Source: Bacteroidales bacterium UBA4333
Lineage (GTDB): Bacteria; Bacteroidota; Bacteroidia; Bacteroidales; Paludibacteraceae
DNA: 64,000 bases
Reading direction: 5' to 3'
NCBI GenBank assembly: GCA_002394335.1
Contig: DGTP01000004.1
Span: 98,041-162,040, forward strand
The notes below the pieces were generated by a model that was not told where the DNA came from, did no database searches, and worked only from the letters and a program-made list of their open reading frames with translations. Positions 8,696 to 17,679 of this stretch are shown here, piece after piece (position 1 is the first letter of the stretch; each line of letters begins with the position of its first letter). Made by a program: the position numbers and the translations under genes.

Positions 8696-8730
8696 TGATT
8701 ATAGGGTTGTTAGGGTAATGGATAATCGTT

Positions 8731-9990
8731 TTAGTCGTCAATCCGATACCTGAACAAGTATCGTTTTGTGGGTTTTCGTGTGAGGGAAGCCAGATCGAGT
8801 ATTTCGCTTGCAGAGGCGATGTCCCTGACGGTACCGTCGGAGTATAAAATGTCGATGGAATCGGCTTTTTCGGAATAGGTGTTGGAGGTAGAGACATGTT
8901 CTGACCAACAGTATTGCGCCTCTTCTTGCGTAATACCCAGGGCGTCCGCATAGAAACGGTTGAGTTCGGCTTTCTGCGAGTCGGTAAGGGGCGCATCTAA
9001 CAGTTCTCCGCGGAAGAGACTGCGATCCACAAATGCCCGGCTGAGACAACTCAGAACGGTGTCTGTGCCTCCTATCCAAGCTTTGATGGCTGAGAGGACG
9101 TCTGTGTCGTCAAGCAGTGCGTATTGGTCGAGAGCCTCGCTATGACCGGAGAAATCGGCAAAACGCACAGGCTGGTAGAGGAAATAGCGCAGAGCGGGTG
9201 AGCAGAAGAGCTCGGCATGGCGGGTACGTGCCAGTTCTTTGGCGCGGGAGAGGATTTTGATGAGTTGTTGCTCCGCAGCTACGGAAGTCTTATGCAGATA
9301 TACCTGCCAGTACATAAGCCGTCTTGCTACAAGGAATTTCTCTACAGAGTAGATGCCTTTGACCTGCACAACCAGTTTGTCATCCCGGACATCCAGCATT
9401 TTGAGCAACCGTTCGGAGGCCACTCTGCCTTCCTGTACGCCGGTGAAGAATGAATCCCGGCAGAGATAGTCCATCCGGTCTACATCAAGCTGGCTTGATA
9501 TAAGCTGGTGGAGAAAATGTTTGTGGTATTGGTTGCGGAATATGGCGATAGCCGTGTCAAGGGGCTTTTGCGGGCTCAAACTTGTGTATCTGGCGCTGAG
9601 GTCATCATTGATGCGTGACATCATGATGAGCGAAATGTCCTCGTGTGTGATGCCATCTACAAGCGTGTGCTCCAGAACATGCGAGAAAGGTCCGTGGCCT
9701 ATATCGTGGAGCAGGATGGCCATCATGGCAGACGTTTCTTCGTCCGGTGTGATATCCACGCCTTTGAGACGAAGGGAGTGGATGGCTTCCTGCATAAGGT
9801 GCATGGCGCCAATGGAATGCCCGAACCGGCTGTGTTGTGCACCAGGGTAAACAAGGTAGGAAAGTCCGAGTTGCCGGATGCGGTTGAGCCGCTGCACATA
9901 AGGGTGCTGCAAGACATCAAAAATCAATTCGTTCGGAATAGAGAGAAATCCGAAAACGGGGTCATTTATAATTTTTCGTTTATTAGCCAT
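8731..9990 (-). CDS. HD-domain phosphohydrolase
   Basis: The 419-residue cytoplasmic protein belongs to the dGTPase-related HD family. The metal site is visible as the H-HD-D set: HSRFGHSIGAMHL (first His near residue 55), LLHDIGHGPFSH (HD near 90) and later DVDRMDYLCRDSFFTG, which holds the last Asp. Relatives are annotated as deoxynucleotide triphosphohydrolases, but the true substrate in Bacteroidetes is not established. It is the first gene of the minus operon that continues into lpxD-lpxC-lpxA. The start ATG at 9990 is about 50 bases from a canonical promoter. The length is usual for the group. Confidence 0.88.
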   Translation of the reverse strand: MANKRKIINDPVFGFLSIPNELIFDVLQHPYVQRLNRIRQLGLSYLVYPGAQHSRFGHSIGAMHLMQEAIHSLRLKGVDITPDEETSAMMAILLHDIGHGPFSHVLEHTLVDGITHEDISLIMMSRINDDLSARYTSLSPQKPLDTAIAIFRNQYHKHFLHQLISSQLDVDRMDYLCRDSFFTGVQEGRVASERLLKMLDVRDDKLVVQVKGIYSVEKFLVARRLMYWQVYLHKTSVAAEQQLIKILSRAKELARTRHAELFCSPALRYFLYQPVRFADFSGHSEALDQYALLDDTDVLSAIKAWIGGTDTVLSCLSRAFVDRSLFRGELLDAPLTDSQKAELNRFYADALGITQEEAQYCWSEHVSTSNTYSEKADSIDILYSDGTVRDIASASEILDLASLTRKPTKRYLFRYRIDD

Positions 9991-10039
9991 ATATTAAATG
10001 CCGTGACGGTCTTAGGGCATAAAATCCCAAAATCGGCTA

Positions 10040-10071
10040 CAAATTTACTACAAATTTTGCATATACGCAAA
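10040..10071 (-). promoter_or_regulatory. Promoter of the HD-lpxD-lpxC-lpxA-glnS operon
   Basis: On the minus strand TTTG (plus 10068-10071), 20 bases, then TAAATTTG (plus 10040-10047) fit the Bacteroidetes primary promoter. It faces away from the promoter of the next plus-strand gene about 40 bases away, so the two transcription units diverge from this AT-rich gap. Confidence 0.6.
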
Positions 10072-10108
10072 TAATTTTGTGTTATTGCAGTGATTTTTGA
10101 TTTTTATC

Positions 10109-10139
10109 TTGCGTATTTCAGAAAAAAATTGTATCTTTG
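10109..10139 (+). promoter_or_regulatory. Promoter of the DUF4832-HAD-kinase operon
   Basis: TTG at 10109-10111 is followed by 20 bases and TATCTTTG at 10132-10139, matching the Bacteroidetes consensus. It places transcription start near 10146 and supports translation from the ATG at 10173 rather than from an upstream in-frame TTG at 10137 that lies inside the promoter. Confidence 0.65.
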
Positions 10140-10172
10140 CAGCGTATAATAAGAAACAATAATTTAATACTC

Positions 10173-11711
10173 ATGAAATCGAAAATTCTTTTCTTGGCAA
10201 GCTTGTTAATAGTTTCGGCGCTGACGGCAAATGCGGTAAAAGTAACTTATGTGGCGGATAATACCACTGTCTTCAAAAATCCCGAGCGCGGGTTTACGGA
10301 AGAGCTGAACGGAAAGGTCTCGGTCAGCAATCCTTACAGGGTGAAAAACCACATAGACGGCAACTGGGGTAAAAATGATTGCATGACGATGCCGGTGGTG
10401 CTGTACAACTTCGGAAACTTCAAGAGCCAGGATCTGCCGGAGGCTGTCCTGAACGGTTTTGACACCGACATGAGCGAATTGCGCAACTTGGGACTGAAGT
10501 GTGTGTTGCGCTTCGCCTATACCGAGCGTGAGAGTGACAAGGAGGATGCGACGCCGGAGTGGGTGAAGCGTCATCTGGAGCAGTTGAAGCCTCATCTGGC
10601 AGCCAATGCCGATGTTATCTATGTGTTAGAGGCGGGATTTGTGGGAGTATGGGGCGAATGGTACTATTCGAAGAACTACGGCAACGAGACTCAGCATGTG
10701 ACAGCCAACAGACGCAAGGTGATAGGGTATCTGTTTGAGAATGCCCCGAAGGACAGGTTTATCCTGTTCCGTTACCCCATGATCAAGACCGAGTATCTGG
10801 GTGATTCCAATCCGCTGACAGATGCAGAAGGATTTAGCGGCAGTGTCCGGGCGCGTATGGGGTGCCATAATGATGCATTCCTGCACGACTGGGGTAATAT
10901 GGGTACATATGCCGGTAACGACAAGGATGACGATCCGAAGGTGCGTCAGTATATAGCGCAGGAAACGCTGTATGTGCCTAACGGGGGAGAGACAAACATA
11001 GATGATGACGATGCCCTGGCAGAGAAGAGATATACAGATGCGCCATCCGAGATGAGCAAATACCATTGGTCGTTCTGCGGGTCAACTTACGCGATGCCGG
11101 TGATAAGGAGATGGCGGAGCAGCGGATTGTTTGACACCCTGAATATATACATGGGGTACCGCTATAATCTGCTGGACGGCCAGTTCAGCGACGAGGCGGC
11201 TCCTGGAGGCAAGATGAATGTGACGATACATCTGCGCAATGTGGGCTATGCTCCGTTGTACAATGCGCGTGCGGCGTATGTGGTGCTGAAGAAGGAGGGT
11301 GGCGAGGTACCTGTCGTCACTGTTCCGCTGGGTGCCGACCCCCGGCGCTGGCTTCCTAATGGTGCCTGGAGCCAGATCAATGAGCAGGTGACACTTCCGG
11401 AAAACATGGAAGAAGGAAAATATCATCTGTATCTATGGCTGCCGGACAAATATGAGTCGATTGCCAAAGATCCGCGTTATGCTATCCGTTTGGCGAATAA
11501 GAATGTATGGAATGCCACGACGGGGTATAATGACTTAGGGGCGGATGTGACAATATCAAGGAGTGCTCCGAAAGATCCGGGGGCATTGCCGGAGGGCATA
11601 GATGGAGTAGCGGGAGAAGGAAAGGCTTGCAAGAAGGTGATAGAGAACGGGGAGTTTTTTATCCAAATGCCGGACGGGGCACGCTATTCGGCTACCGGAG
11701 CGAGAAGATAA
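10173..11711 (+). CDS. Secreted DUF4874/DUF4832 protein with C-terminal sorting tag
   Basis: The 512-residue protein has a type I signal peptide (MKSKILFLASLLIVSALTANA). FKNPERGFTEEL is the start of DUF4874, and the middle and C-terminal parts match DUF4832, a family of probable TIM-barrel glycan-active surface proteins seen in Bacteroidetes polysaccharide loci. WGEWYYSKNYG, PMIKTEYLG and GCHNDAFL are the conserved blocks shared with the lipoprotein at 45404. The last 26 residues (11631-11711) form the recurrent tag (VIENGEFFIQ...YSATGARR), which suggests T9SS-type export. The enzymatic activity of the family is unknown. It leads an operon with a HAD phosphatase and a sugar kinase, so a role in processing an N-acetylhexosamine-containing glycan is plausible. 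Confidence 0.82.
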   Translation: MKSKILFLASLLIVSALTANAVKVTYVADNTTVFKNPERGFTEELNGKVSVSNPYRVKNHIDGNWGKNDCMTMPVVLYNFGNFKSQDLPEAVLNGFDTDMSELRNLGLKCVLRFAYTERESDKEDATPEWVKRHLEQLKPHLAANADVIYVLEAGFVGVWGEWYYSKNYGNETQHVTANRRKVIGYLFENAPKDRFILFRYPMIKTEYLGDSNPLTDAEGFSGSVRARMGCHNDAFLHDWGNMGTYAGNDKDDDPKVRQYIAQETLYVPNGGETNIDDDDALAEKRYTDAPSEMSKYHWSFCGSTYAMPVIRRWRSSGLFDTLNIYMGYRYNLLDGQFSDEAAPGGKMNVTIHLRNVGYAPLYNARAAYVVLKKEGGEVPVVTVPLGADPRRWLPNGAWSQINEQVTLPENMEEGKYHLYLWLPDKYESIAKDPRYAIRLANKNVWNATTGYNDLGADVTISRSAPKDPGALPEGIDGVAGEGKACKKVIENGEFFIQMPDGARYSATGARR

Positions 11712-11746
11712 GTAATAACACAAATATCAATAAAAGAGATAAGGAA

Positions 11747-12382
11747 ATGAAAGTTTTCAACACTGTGGTTTTTGACCTGGGGGGGGTGATTATCAACCTG
11801 AATGTGCCCCGCTGTGTAGCCAATTTCAAGCGTTTGATGGGGGAGGAGAATGTGCGTAATATATTAGGTATAGACGATGAAGGCGAAGGAGTGGTGGCTG
11901 TTTCGGCGGCAACCAAACAACTGATGCACGATTACGAGTACGGCAATATCAGTACGGAGGATTTTCTGAAGACCTTGCAGCAATACTGCTATGCAGGAAC
12001 AACGATTGAGAACATACGCGAGGCATGGCTGAGCATGTTAGACGAGTTGCCGGAAGAGCGGCTGGCGTATATCGCATCGCTGCGCAAGCAAGGAATACGG
12101 ACTATTCTGCTGTCCAATTCCAATGAGCTACACTGGGATCCGATCTGGGAGCAGTACCATCTGGCGCAGTATTTTGACGAGGTGTTTGCTTCGCACTACC
12201 TGCATATGGCGAAGCCGAACAAGGAGATTTTTGAATATGTGGTGTCGCATGCCCATGTGGATGGCGAGCACACAATCTATGTAGATGATCTGGAGAAGAA
12301 CCGCAAAGCCGGTGAACTATTCGCAGGATGGGAGACGGCGGCGGATATAGAGGAGTTGAAGGTAAAACTGTTAAGCTGTTAA
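11747..12382 (+). CDS. HAD-family phosphatase, YihX-like
   Basis: The 211-residue cytoplasmic protein shows HAD motifs: nucleophile Asp10 in VVFDLGGVIINL, motif II TILLSNSN, a lysine in AKPNKEIFEY and acidic motif IV TIYVDDLEKN. DLGGV instead of DxDGT is usual for the YihX/haloacid-dehalogenase IA subgroup, some of which dephosphorylate sugar 1-phosphates. The ATG at 11747 is chosen because it begins MKVFNTVVFDLGG and follows the previous stop by 35 bases; the frame remains open upstream into the preceding gene. Next to an N-acetylhexosamine 1-kinase homolog, a hexose 1-phosphate substrate is a reasonable inference. The stop codon lies inside an 8-bp tandem repeat. Confidence 0.85.
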   Translation: MKVFNTVVFDLGGVIINLNVPRCVANFKRLMGEENVRNILGIDDEGEGVVAVSAATKQLMHDYEYGNISTEDFLKTLQQYCYAGTTIENIREAWLSMLDELPEERLAYIASLRKQGIRTILLSNSNELHWDPIWEQYHLAQYFDEVFASHYLHMAKPNKEIFEYVVSHAHVDGEHTIYVDDLEKNRKAGELFAGWETAADIEELKVKLLSC

Positions 12383-12400
12383 ATTGTTAAAGTGTTAATA
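12369..12400 (+). repeat. 8-bp tandem repeat across a stop codon and spacer
   Basis: Four copies of TGTTAAnn begin at 12369, 12377, 12385 and 12393. The array runs through the stop codon of the HAD gene (12380-12382) and ends just before the kinase ATG at 12403, so copy number would set the spacing between the two genes. Confidence 0.8.
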
Positions 12401-12402
12401 TT

Positions 12403-13497
12403 ATGAAAGACATCTTGCAACATTTTGCCATAGCAAACGAGGTGGCAGAGCCGGAGCCGTTGAAGATCGGAATCATCAATGACTCGTATGTGGTGCGCGC
12501 GAAGAAGAGCGGCGAGAAATCGTATTTCCTGCAGCGGATCAATCATCATATTTTCCAGAATGTAGAAGGCTTGCAGCAGAATATCTACAAGGTGACCAAT
12601 CATATCCGCCAAAAACTGGAGGCTGCGGGGGAGAAGGATATCGCACGCAAGGTATTGGAGCTGGTGCCGACCGGAGAAGGGAAGTTGTATTACCAGACAC
12701 CGCAAGGGGACTATTGGCGCGTGTACGTGCTGATAGAGAACGCGTTCTCGCAAGAGAAACTGACACCGGCATCTGCGGAGTTGACGGGAGAAGCTTTCGG
12801 ACGGTTCCAATGCCAGTTGGCAGATCTGCCGTTTGATGCCTTGTGCGAGTCGATTCCTAATTTCCATAATATAGAGTTCCGCTTGCAGCAGTTGGATGAG
12901 GCAATAAGGGATATACAATCTGCAAAGGCGGACAGACGTGAACGGCTGGAGGCGTGCAAGGATCTGTTGGAGGCGATCAACAGCCGCCGTGAAGAGATGT
13001 GTCTGGCGGAGCGGCTTTTCCGCGAAGGAAAGCTGCCAAAACACATCAACCATTGCGACACGAAGGTGAATAATATCCTTTTTGATGAAGAGGGTAAACC
13101 TATCTGTATAGTGGACTTGGACACCGTGATGCCGGGGTTTGTGCTGAGTGATTTCGGTGATTTTATGCGTTCGGCTGCCAATACCGGAAAAGAAGATGAC
13201 AGGGATCTGGATGCTATTCATGTGGATCTGGAGATCTTCGAGGCATACACACGCGGGTATCTAAAGGAGGCTGCCTTCCTGACGGATATAGAGAAAGAGT
13301 TGTTGCCGTACGGATGCAGGCTGCTGAGTTATATGCAGACGGTTCGGTTCTTTACGGACTGGCTGAACGGGGATACCTACTATAAGATACAGTACCCAGA
13401 GCATAACCTGGTGCGCACGAAAGCGCAGTGGCGGTTGTTTGAAGAGCAGGAGAAAGCAGAGGAGGAGATGAAGGCGATAATCAAAAGATTGTCTTGA
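12403..13497 (+). CDS. N-acetylhexosamine 1-kinase-like phosphotransferase
   Basis: The 364-residue protein is an APH-fold kinase that I recognise as close to bifidobacterial NahK. Shared features are the N-terminal INDSYVV and FLQRINHHIF, the catalytic loop HCDTKVNNILFD (217-228, base D219), the metal segment VDLDTVMPGF (237-246), DFGDFMR, and the C-terminal YPEHNLVRTKAQ. NahK phosphorylates GlcNAc or GalNAc at C1 with ATP, feeding the UDP-sugar salvage route. It is cytoplasmic and lies 20 bases after the HAD gene in the same operon. Other APH-type kinases (choline, aminoglycoside) lack the YPEHNLVRT-type tail, so a sugar kinase is favoured. Whether GlcNAc or GalNAc is the main substrate cannot be read from the sequence. 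Confidence 0.85.
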   Translation: MKDILQHFAIANEVAEPEPLKIGIINDSYVVRAKKSGEKSYFLQRINHHIFQNVEGLQQNIYKVTNHIRQKLEAAGEKDIARKVLELVPTGEGKLYYQTPQGDYWRVYVLIENAFSQEKLTPASAELTGEAFGRFQCQLADLPFDALCESIPNFHNIEFRLQQLDEAIRDIQSAKADRRERLEACKDLLEAINSRREEMCLAERLFREGKLPKHINHCDTKVNNILFDEEGKPICIVDLDTVMPGFVLSDFGDFMRSAANTGKEDDRDLDAIHVDLEIFEAYTRGYLKEAAFLTDIEKELLPYGCRLLSYMQTVRFFTDWLNGDTYYKIQYPEHNLVRTKAQWRLFEEQEKAEEEMKAIIKRLS

Positions 13498-13526
13498 TTT
13501 ACGATCAACCAATTATTGTTTCATTT

Positions 13527-14102
13527 ATGGCACAACTATTTCAAATCAATCAAGTCAACTGGCGGGAGATGTTTCCTTATTGTCCGGAGACTACGGTGGA
13601 GGTGACAAACAGTCATGAGTGGATTGACCTGCATTTCCGGGTGAAGGGTGAGCAGTTACGCGCTGTGACGGAGGAAGATCAGGGACCGGTGTGGGAGGAC
13701 TCGTGCGTGGAGTTCTTCTGCCAGGTGCCGGGCGAGCAAGAGTATATGAATTTTGAGACCAACTGCATCGGAGCGATGGTAGGCAGCCGGAGAACGGGAA
13801 AGAACGAAGGGGTGGTGCCGTTCAGCAAGGAGCAGATGGCGTCTATAGAGCGCAGATGCAGTTTCAAGCGGGAGGCATTTGAGGAGAAGGACGGTCTCTA
13901 TGAATGGGAGGTGGAGATCAAAATACCGCTGAAACTGATCTTTAGAGATCAGACACCGGTCTTTCCGCAGATATTGAGAGTTAATTTCTACAAATGTGCG
14001 GATAAAACAAAACGGCCCCACTATCTTAGTTGGAAGCCGGTTTGTTTGCCGAATCCGGACTTTCATTGTCCGCAGTTCTTCGGAGAGATTATTCTACTTT
14101 AG
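13527..14102 (+). CDS. Carbohydrate-binding family 9-like (DOMON-type) protein
   Basis: The 191-residue protein matches the family-9-like carbohydrate-binding proteins of Bacteroidetes: VWEDSCVEFF near 60, YMNFETNCIG near 75, VNFYKCADKT near 158, and HYLSWKPVCLPNPDFHCPQFFGE at the end are characteristic. There is no signal peptide or lipobox from the ATG at 13527, so it may act inside the cell, unlike classical CBM9 modules. An earlier TTG at 13494 in frame would add 11 residues with no better leader. It is the fourth gene of the plus operon and overlaps the convergent gene at 14089 by 14 bases. Ligand unknown; a sugar-related role is inferred from context. Confidence 0.8.
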   Translation: MAQLFQINQVNWREMFPYCPETTVEVTNSHEWIDLHFRVKGEQLRAVTEEDQGPVWEDSCVEFFCQVPGEQEYMNFETNCIGAMVGSRRTGKNEGVVPFSKEQMASIERRCSFKREAFEEKDGLYEWEVEIKIPLKLIFRDQTPVFPQILRVNFYKCADKTKRPHYLSWKPVCLPNPDFHCPQFFGEIILL

Positions 14103-17100
14103 TACCCAATAGGGAGTAAGTGTTGTTTGCACGCCGCAGAAAGATTTGTCCGTTTCGGATAAACTTCTGCGGTGTTTGCATATCAGACTCCACGATGTCT
14201 ATATCGTTTCCTGCCGGTACGTTTTCCGATTTCCATTGAGCGCAGGATTCAGGTAAAGACCAGTTATTGCGGTCATCTGACGCAAAGGCACCATAGTAAT
14301 ATACTTGCCCGACGATAGCTGTCTGGTCGATACAATGCTCCTCTGTACCGCGATATATCTCGGTTCCGTCCTGCGGAGAGGAGGGGAAGGAGTTGTCGTT
14401 ACGGACGATGACTGTTTGTGCATAGTCCGGGGCAGGATACACATCGCCTCCCATACTCAGGTCATCCAGATAGAAGGTTCCCGAGACTGGGGTTCCTGTT
14501 GACACACCGAAGGAGATCTGTGTGATCGCTTCGCAACGGTTCTGCTCATCGGTATTGGCATGCCAATCGAAGGCTCTGAGGGTACGCAAGTCGATGGTAT
14601 AGGTCTGCCAAGTGTTTTTGGAGAGAGTGAATTTCTCGGTGTACCACCAGTCTTCGTGTCCGTTAGACAGATTCTTACATACAAGACGGATAGCCGTAGA
14701 AGTACTGTTACCTTTGAGCCGGAAAGTCAGGACGGGGGTTTGGTGCATGTCTGCGGGAACGTCGAAGGTGTATTCGGTAGCACCGGTAGTCCATGGAGTG
14801 GTGATACTGTAGTCGCATTTGAGTGCGCCGTTATCATTGCTGATCTGCATAGAAGCCCCTTCTTCACTACTGGTCACCATCTTATCCACTCCGTTATCGA
14901 AATGCGTGAGTAAATGGTCCATATGTACAAGACGGGTCGGATTTTGCCAAACCAACAGATACTTTCCGTTGTTCTTATAGCCGGTCAAACCGCTTGGAGC
15001 CGGAGGAGGGGTGGTATCATCCATTAAGTTGACGCTTACGGTGTTGGATGCCATAAAGGTCTGACCACCGGACGTGATGGCTGCATAGAGATAGTATTTT
15101 CCTTTCGGCATGATAGATCGGGTTTGCCAGGTATATTTCTCGGTCTTCCCGTTCAGATTGGTGACGATAGGTGTTAACCCTGCAGTAGAGGTAGCCCCGT
15201 CGGTTGGAGAATAGTAGAGCGATATAGTGGCGTCGTTCGCCGGGTCGTATGCGGACCAGCGTATCAGGACGGAGTCTTCTATGTTCGTTTCCGAAGAAGG
15301 AGTGGTTATGTTAATCGACGGATTGATGACATTACCCTCCAGCAGGAAGTCGTATGTATAGAACGGAGTCCCCACCGAATCATAGGCGGTGAGATGGATA
15401 GACGAAGCGTCAGCCGACATGTCGAGCGTAGAGAAACAGGACACTTTTCGATAGAACAACGAGTACTTATAGTCGATGAGTTGTTTCTGCTGGCTGTAGT
15501 TGGCGTCTCTTCCGCAACCGGGGCGGACATAATGTACACCGTTTTTATAGAGGTGCTCAAACGAATGGTCATCGCCCGAGAGAGAGATGATGTGTTTTCC
15601 CTGCGCTGCATATTTCTCAAGTAGTGGAGCTGCCTGTTTGGGTTCTTCCGACCATTGACCGTGATAACCGGTAGTATAGATGCCGACATGGTGGCAGACG
15701 ATGATCCATGGGCGCGTACATGCGTTTAGTACGGAGTCTGCCCATTGGTATTGCTTGCAACCTTTTTGGAACTTGGGACTGGACTCATCGAAATTGAGGT
15801 TGAGGATGATGACATCCGCATTTCCATAGACGAAATGGAAATAAGATTCGCCTCGCGGATCAATGGTGTCTCCTTCGGAAGCTCCTTCATGCGGGAACTG
15901 ATGGAAGTAATCGTAGAAGGAAGACCAGCGGACGCCTCGCGGATCTCCGGTCTCATGGTTACCGGGGGAAGACATACAGGGGACTTGCCCGAGGAACTGT
16001 TCGCCGGGTTTGAAATAGTAGTTGTTCCAGTTGCGGTCATTTCCCTTGCTGGAAACGAAATCGCCGTTCATAAGAGCGATGTCACAGTTGAGGGCGCAGA
16101 TGAAATCCTGCATGTTGGACCAGTTGTTACAAGCGTTTCCGTGGATATCGCTGATGGAAAAGATACGGTAAGCGGTACCTTGTTCGGGTGCTGTTTTCGT
16201 CCAGCTAATCTTGGGGCATCGACGGTTTGCATTTGCTCCGACGGTGAAGTAATAACGGGTGTTGGGTTGCAGATTAGGCAGGGTAACGACATGTACATAT
16301 CCTTCTCCATTGGCATACCAACCGTCGGAGGTCGTGATTTGCATGTTGAGGTTGGTGGAATCGGTACCGTAGAAAACGGTTGCCGGGGTCGGTTCTGTTT
16401 CTTCATTCATTTGCCACAATACCTTGACCGAGTTAGTGGTCGGTGCCATCGAGTACGGCATCTTGTAAGGCACGTACGGGTCATTGTCGGTGTTATAGGA
16501 CTCCTCAGAAACTCCCCAGCGCGGGTCGCCGATGGTACTACCACCTGTCCCGGCATGGACTGCCGGACTGTTGGCGTAGAGTTGGAAGTTCCCGGAAGGC
16601 GCATCAACAAAGAACGGGTTGCGAACGACACAATTGGTCTGTTGCGGAGAACCGGTTCCGATTTTAATAGGCGCATTGAAAACGACACAGTTACTGATTG
16701 CGGAGTTGGCTCCATACATCGCAAAACTGACAGCACCGGTGCGCTCTTTTGTATTCATGAAGATACAATTTGTCACCTGACTTCTGTCAATGTTAGCCAA
16801 ATAGACCCCTCGTGTATCGACGCTGTTGTAGAAGGTACAATGATCGATGGTGAGCGAACCTTGCAGCGGAATGACGGAATCATCTGATCCGGAATGGAGA
16901 TAGATGATACGTCCGATTCCCTGGCTACCTCCGTCAAAGGTGCTGTTTTTGACTTCGAGGTTCTTTAATTGAATCGGAGTCTTTACTGCTTCGATGACAC
17001 GGGTCGATGTTCCCATGTTATGGAAGAAGCACCCATCCACGGTCAAACGGTTGATGTACGGATTGTCCTGGTCGGTATTGTACACGCGAAGCACCTTGGC

Positions 17101-17475
17101 GAGGGTTGAACCGCTGATATCGCAGTTTTTGATGGTTACATCATAAGCGCTGCTACCTGGAACCATACGCACTGTTTCGGTAGAAGAACTGTTGACGGTC
17201 ACTCCTTCCAACGCGAAATCGGCTGTGATCTCAAACCGGCTGGAAAGCGAGATGACAGGCTTGGTGCCCCCGGCGGCTTTGATGGTAAGACCGACGGTGG
17301 GTTTGAGCGAAGACTCGGTGTACGTGCCGTTGCTGAGAACAAGGATGTCTCCTGCAGATGCAGAGGTGATGGCTGTTTTGAGGGTGCCCGAACCCGGCGC
17401 TACATTTACTGTGGCGGCGTTGAGGAACGCCGCACACAGTAACGAGCATAAAAGGCTGAAGAATGATTTTTTCAT
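14089..17475 (-). CDS. Surface beta-helix/metallophosphoesterase/jelly-roll protein with sorting tag
   Basis: From the ATG at 17475 the protein has 1128 residues and begins with signal peptide MKKSFFSLLCSLLCAAFLNA; the frame stays open 39 codons upstream but without a leader. Domains in order: parallel beta-helix (about 20-330), a fibronectin/purple-acid-phosphatase-like module, a calcineurin-type metallophosphoesterase (about 435-680), an Ig-like region and a CBM-like jelly roll (about 865-1020). Metal motifs are SISDIHGN (D443, H445), MNGDFV, SPGNHE, VCHH and LSGDDHS. The last is normally GHxH, so one usual histidine is replaced by Asp. The last 26 residues (14089-14169) are the shared C-terminal tag. 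A surface phosphoesterase is likely; substrate unknown. It follows a 48-residue peptide gene by 19 bases. Confidence 0.83.
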   Translation of the reverse strand: MKKSFFSLLCSLLCAAFLNAATVNVAPGSGTLKTAITSASAGDILVLSNGTYTESSLKPTVGLTIKAAGGTKPVISLSSRFEITADFALEGVTVNSSSTETVRMVPGSSAYDVTIKNCDISGSTLAKVLRVYNTDQDNPYINRLTVDGCFFHNMGTSTRVIEAVKTPIQLKNLEVKNSTFDGGSQGIGRIIYLHSGSDDSVIPLQGSLTIDHCTFYNSVDTRGVYLANIDRSQVTNCIFMNTKERTGAVSFAMYGANSAISNCVVFNAPIKIGTGSPQQTNCVVRNPFFVDAPSGNFQLYANSPAVHAGTGGSTIGDPRWGVSEESYNTDNDPYVPYKMPYSMAPTTNSVKVLWQMNEETEPTPATVFYGTDSTNLNMQITTSDGWYANGEGYVHVVTLPNLQPNTRYYFTVGANANRRCPKISWTKTAPEQGTAYRIFSISDIHGNACNNWSNMQDFICALNCDIALMNGDFVSSKGNDRNWNNYYFKPGEQFLGQVPCMSSPGNHETGDPRGVRWSSFYDYFHQFPHEGASEGDTIDPRGESYFHFVYGNADVIILNLNFDESSPKFQKGCKQYQWADSVLNACTRPWIIVCHHVGIYTTGYHGQWSEEPKQAAPLLEKYAAQGKHIISLSGDDHSFEHLYKNGVHYVRPGCGRDANYSQQKQLIDYKYSLFYRKVSCFSTLDMSADASSIHLTAYDSVGTPFYTYDFLLEGNVINPSINITTPSSETNIEDSVLIRWSAYDPANDATISLYYSPTDGATSTAGLTPIVTNLNGKTEKYTWQTRSIMPKGKYYLYAAITSGGQTFMASNTVSVNLMDDTTPPPAPSGLTGYKNNGKYLLVWQNPTRLVHMDHLLTHFDNGVDKMVTSSEEGASMQISNDNGALKCDYSITTPWTTGATEYTFDVPADMHQTPVLTFRLKGNSTSTAIRLVCKNLSNGHEDWWYTEKFTLSKNTWQTYTIDLRTLRAFDWHANTDEQNRCEAITQISFGVSTGTPVSGTFYLDDLSMGGDVYPAPDYAQTVIVRNDNSFPSSPQDGTEIYRGTEEHCIDQTAIVGQVYYYGAFASDDRNNWSLPESCAQWKSENVPAGNDIDIVESDMQTPQKFIRNGQIFLRRANNTYSLLGTKVE

Positions 17476-17494
17476 AATTGTGAGGATTATAGTT

Positions 17495-17641
17495 TTACAT
17501 TGGGATGTAAGCCGGATCTTCTCCTGAAGCTTCGCCTCCGAACTGTAAATCTGAGTTACCTTGTACCGAACCGACTTGACAAATAGCGTCAACGAAGTAA
17601 GGTACGAATGTGATAGCCGGTGAAATATATGTTTTTTTCAT
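17495..17641 (-). CDS. Small MKK-type protein (48 aa)
   Basis: An ATG at 17641 opens a 48-residue frame starting MKKTYISPAITFVPYFVDAI, then ICQVGSVQGNSDLQFGGEAS, and ending with EDPAYIPM. It lies between two large tagged surface protein genes on the same strand, 38 bases after one and 19 bases before the other. A second protein of the same plan occurs at 59364, also straight after a tagged giant protein. Shared plan: MKK, an aromatic residue, an early proline, a short hydrophobic stretch with a cysteine, and an acidic end. Such short MKK proteins are often predicted in Bacteroidales genomes, but I know no function for them. A precursor peptide or small accessory factor is possible. Confidence 0.6.
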   Translation of the reverse strand: MKKTYISPAITFVPYFVDAICQVGSVQGNSDLQFGGEASGEDPAYIPM

Positions 17642-17679
17642 ATGATTAGAATTTTTGAGTTGATAATACCTTGTGTTGC

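Noticed and set aside
17476..17592. Longer N-terminus for the large phosphoesterase protein
   Set aside because: The extension lacks a leader and overlaps the 48-residue peptide gene; the ATG at 17475 gives a clear signal peptide.
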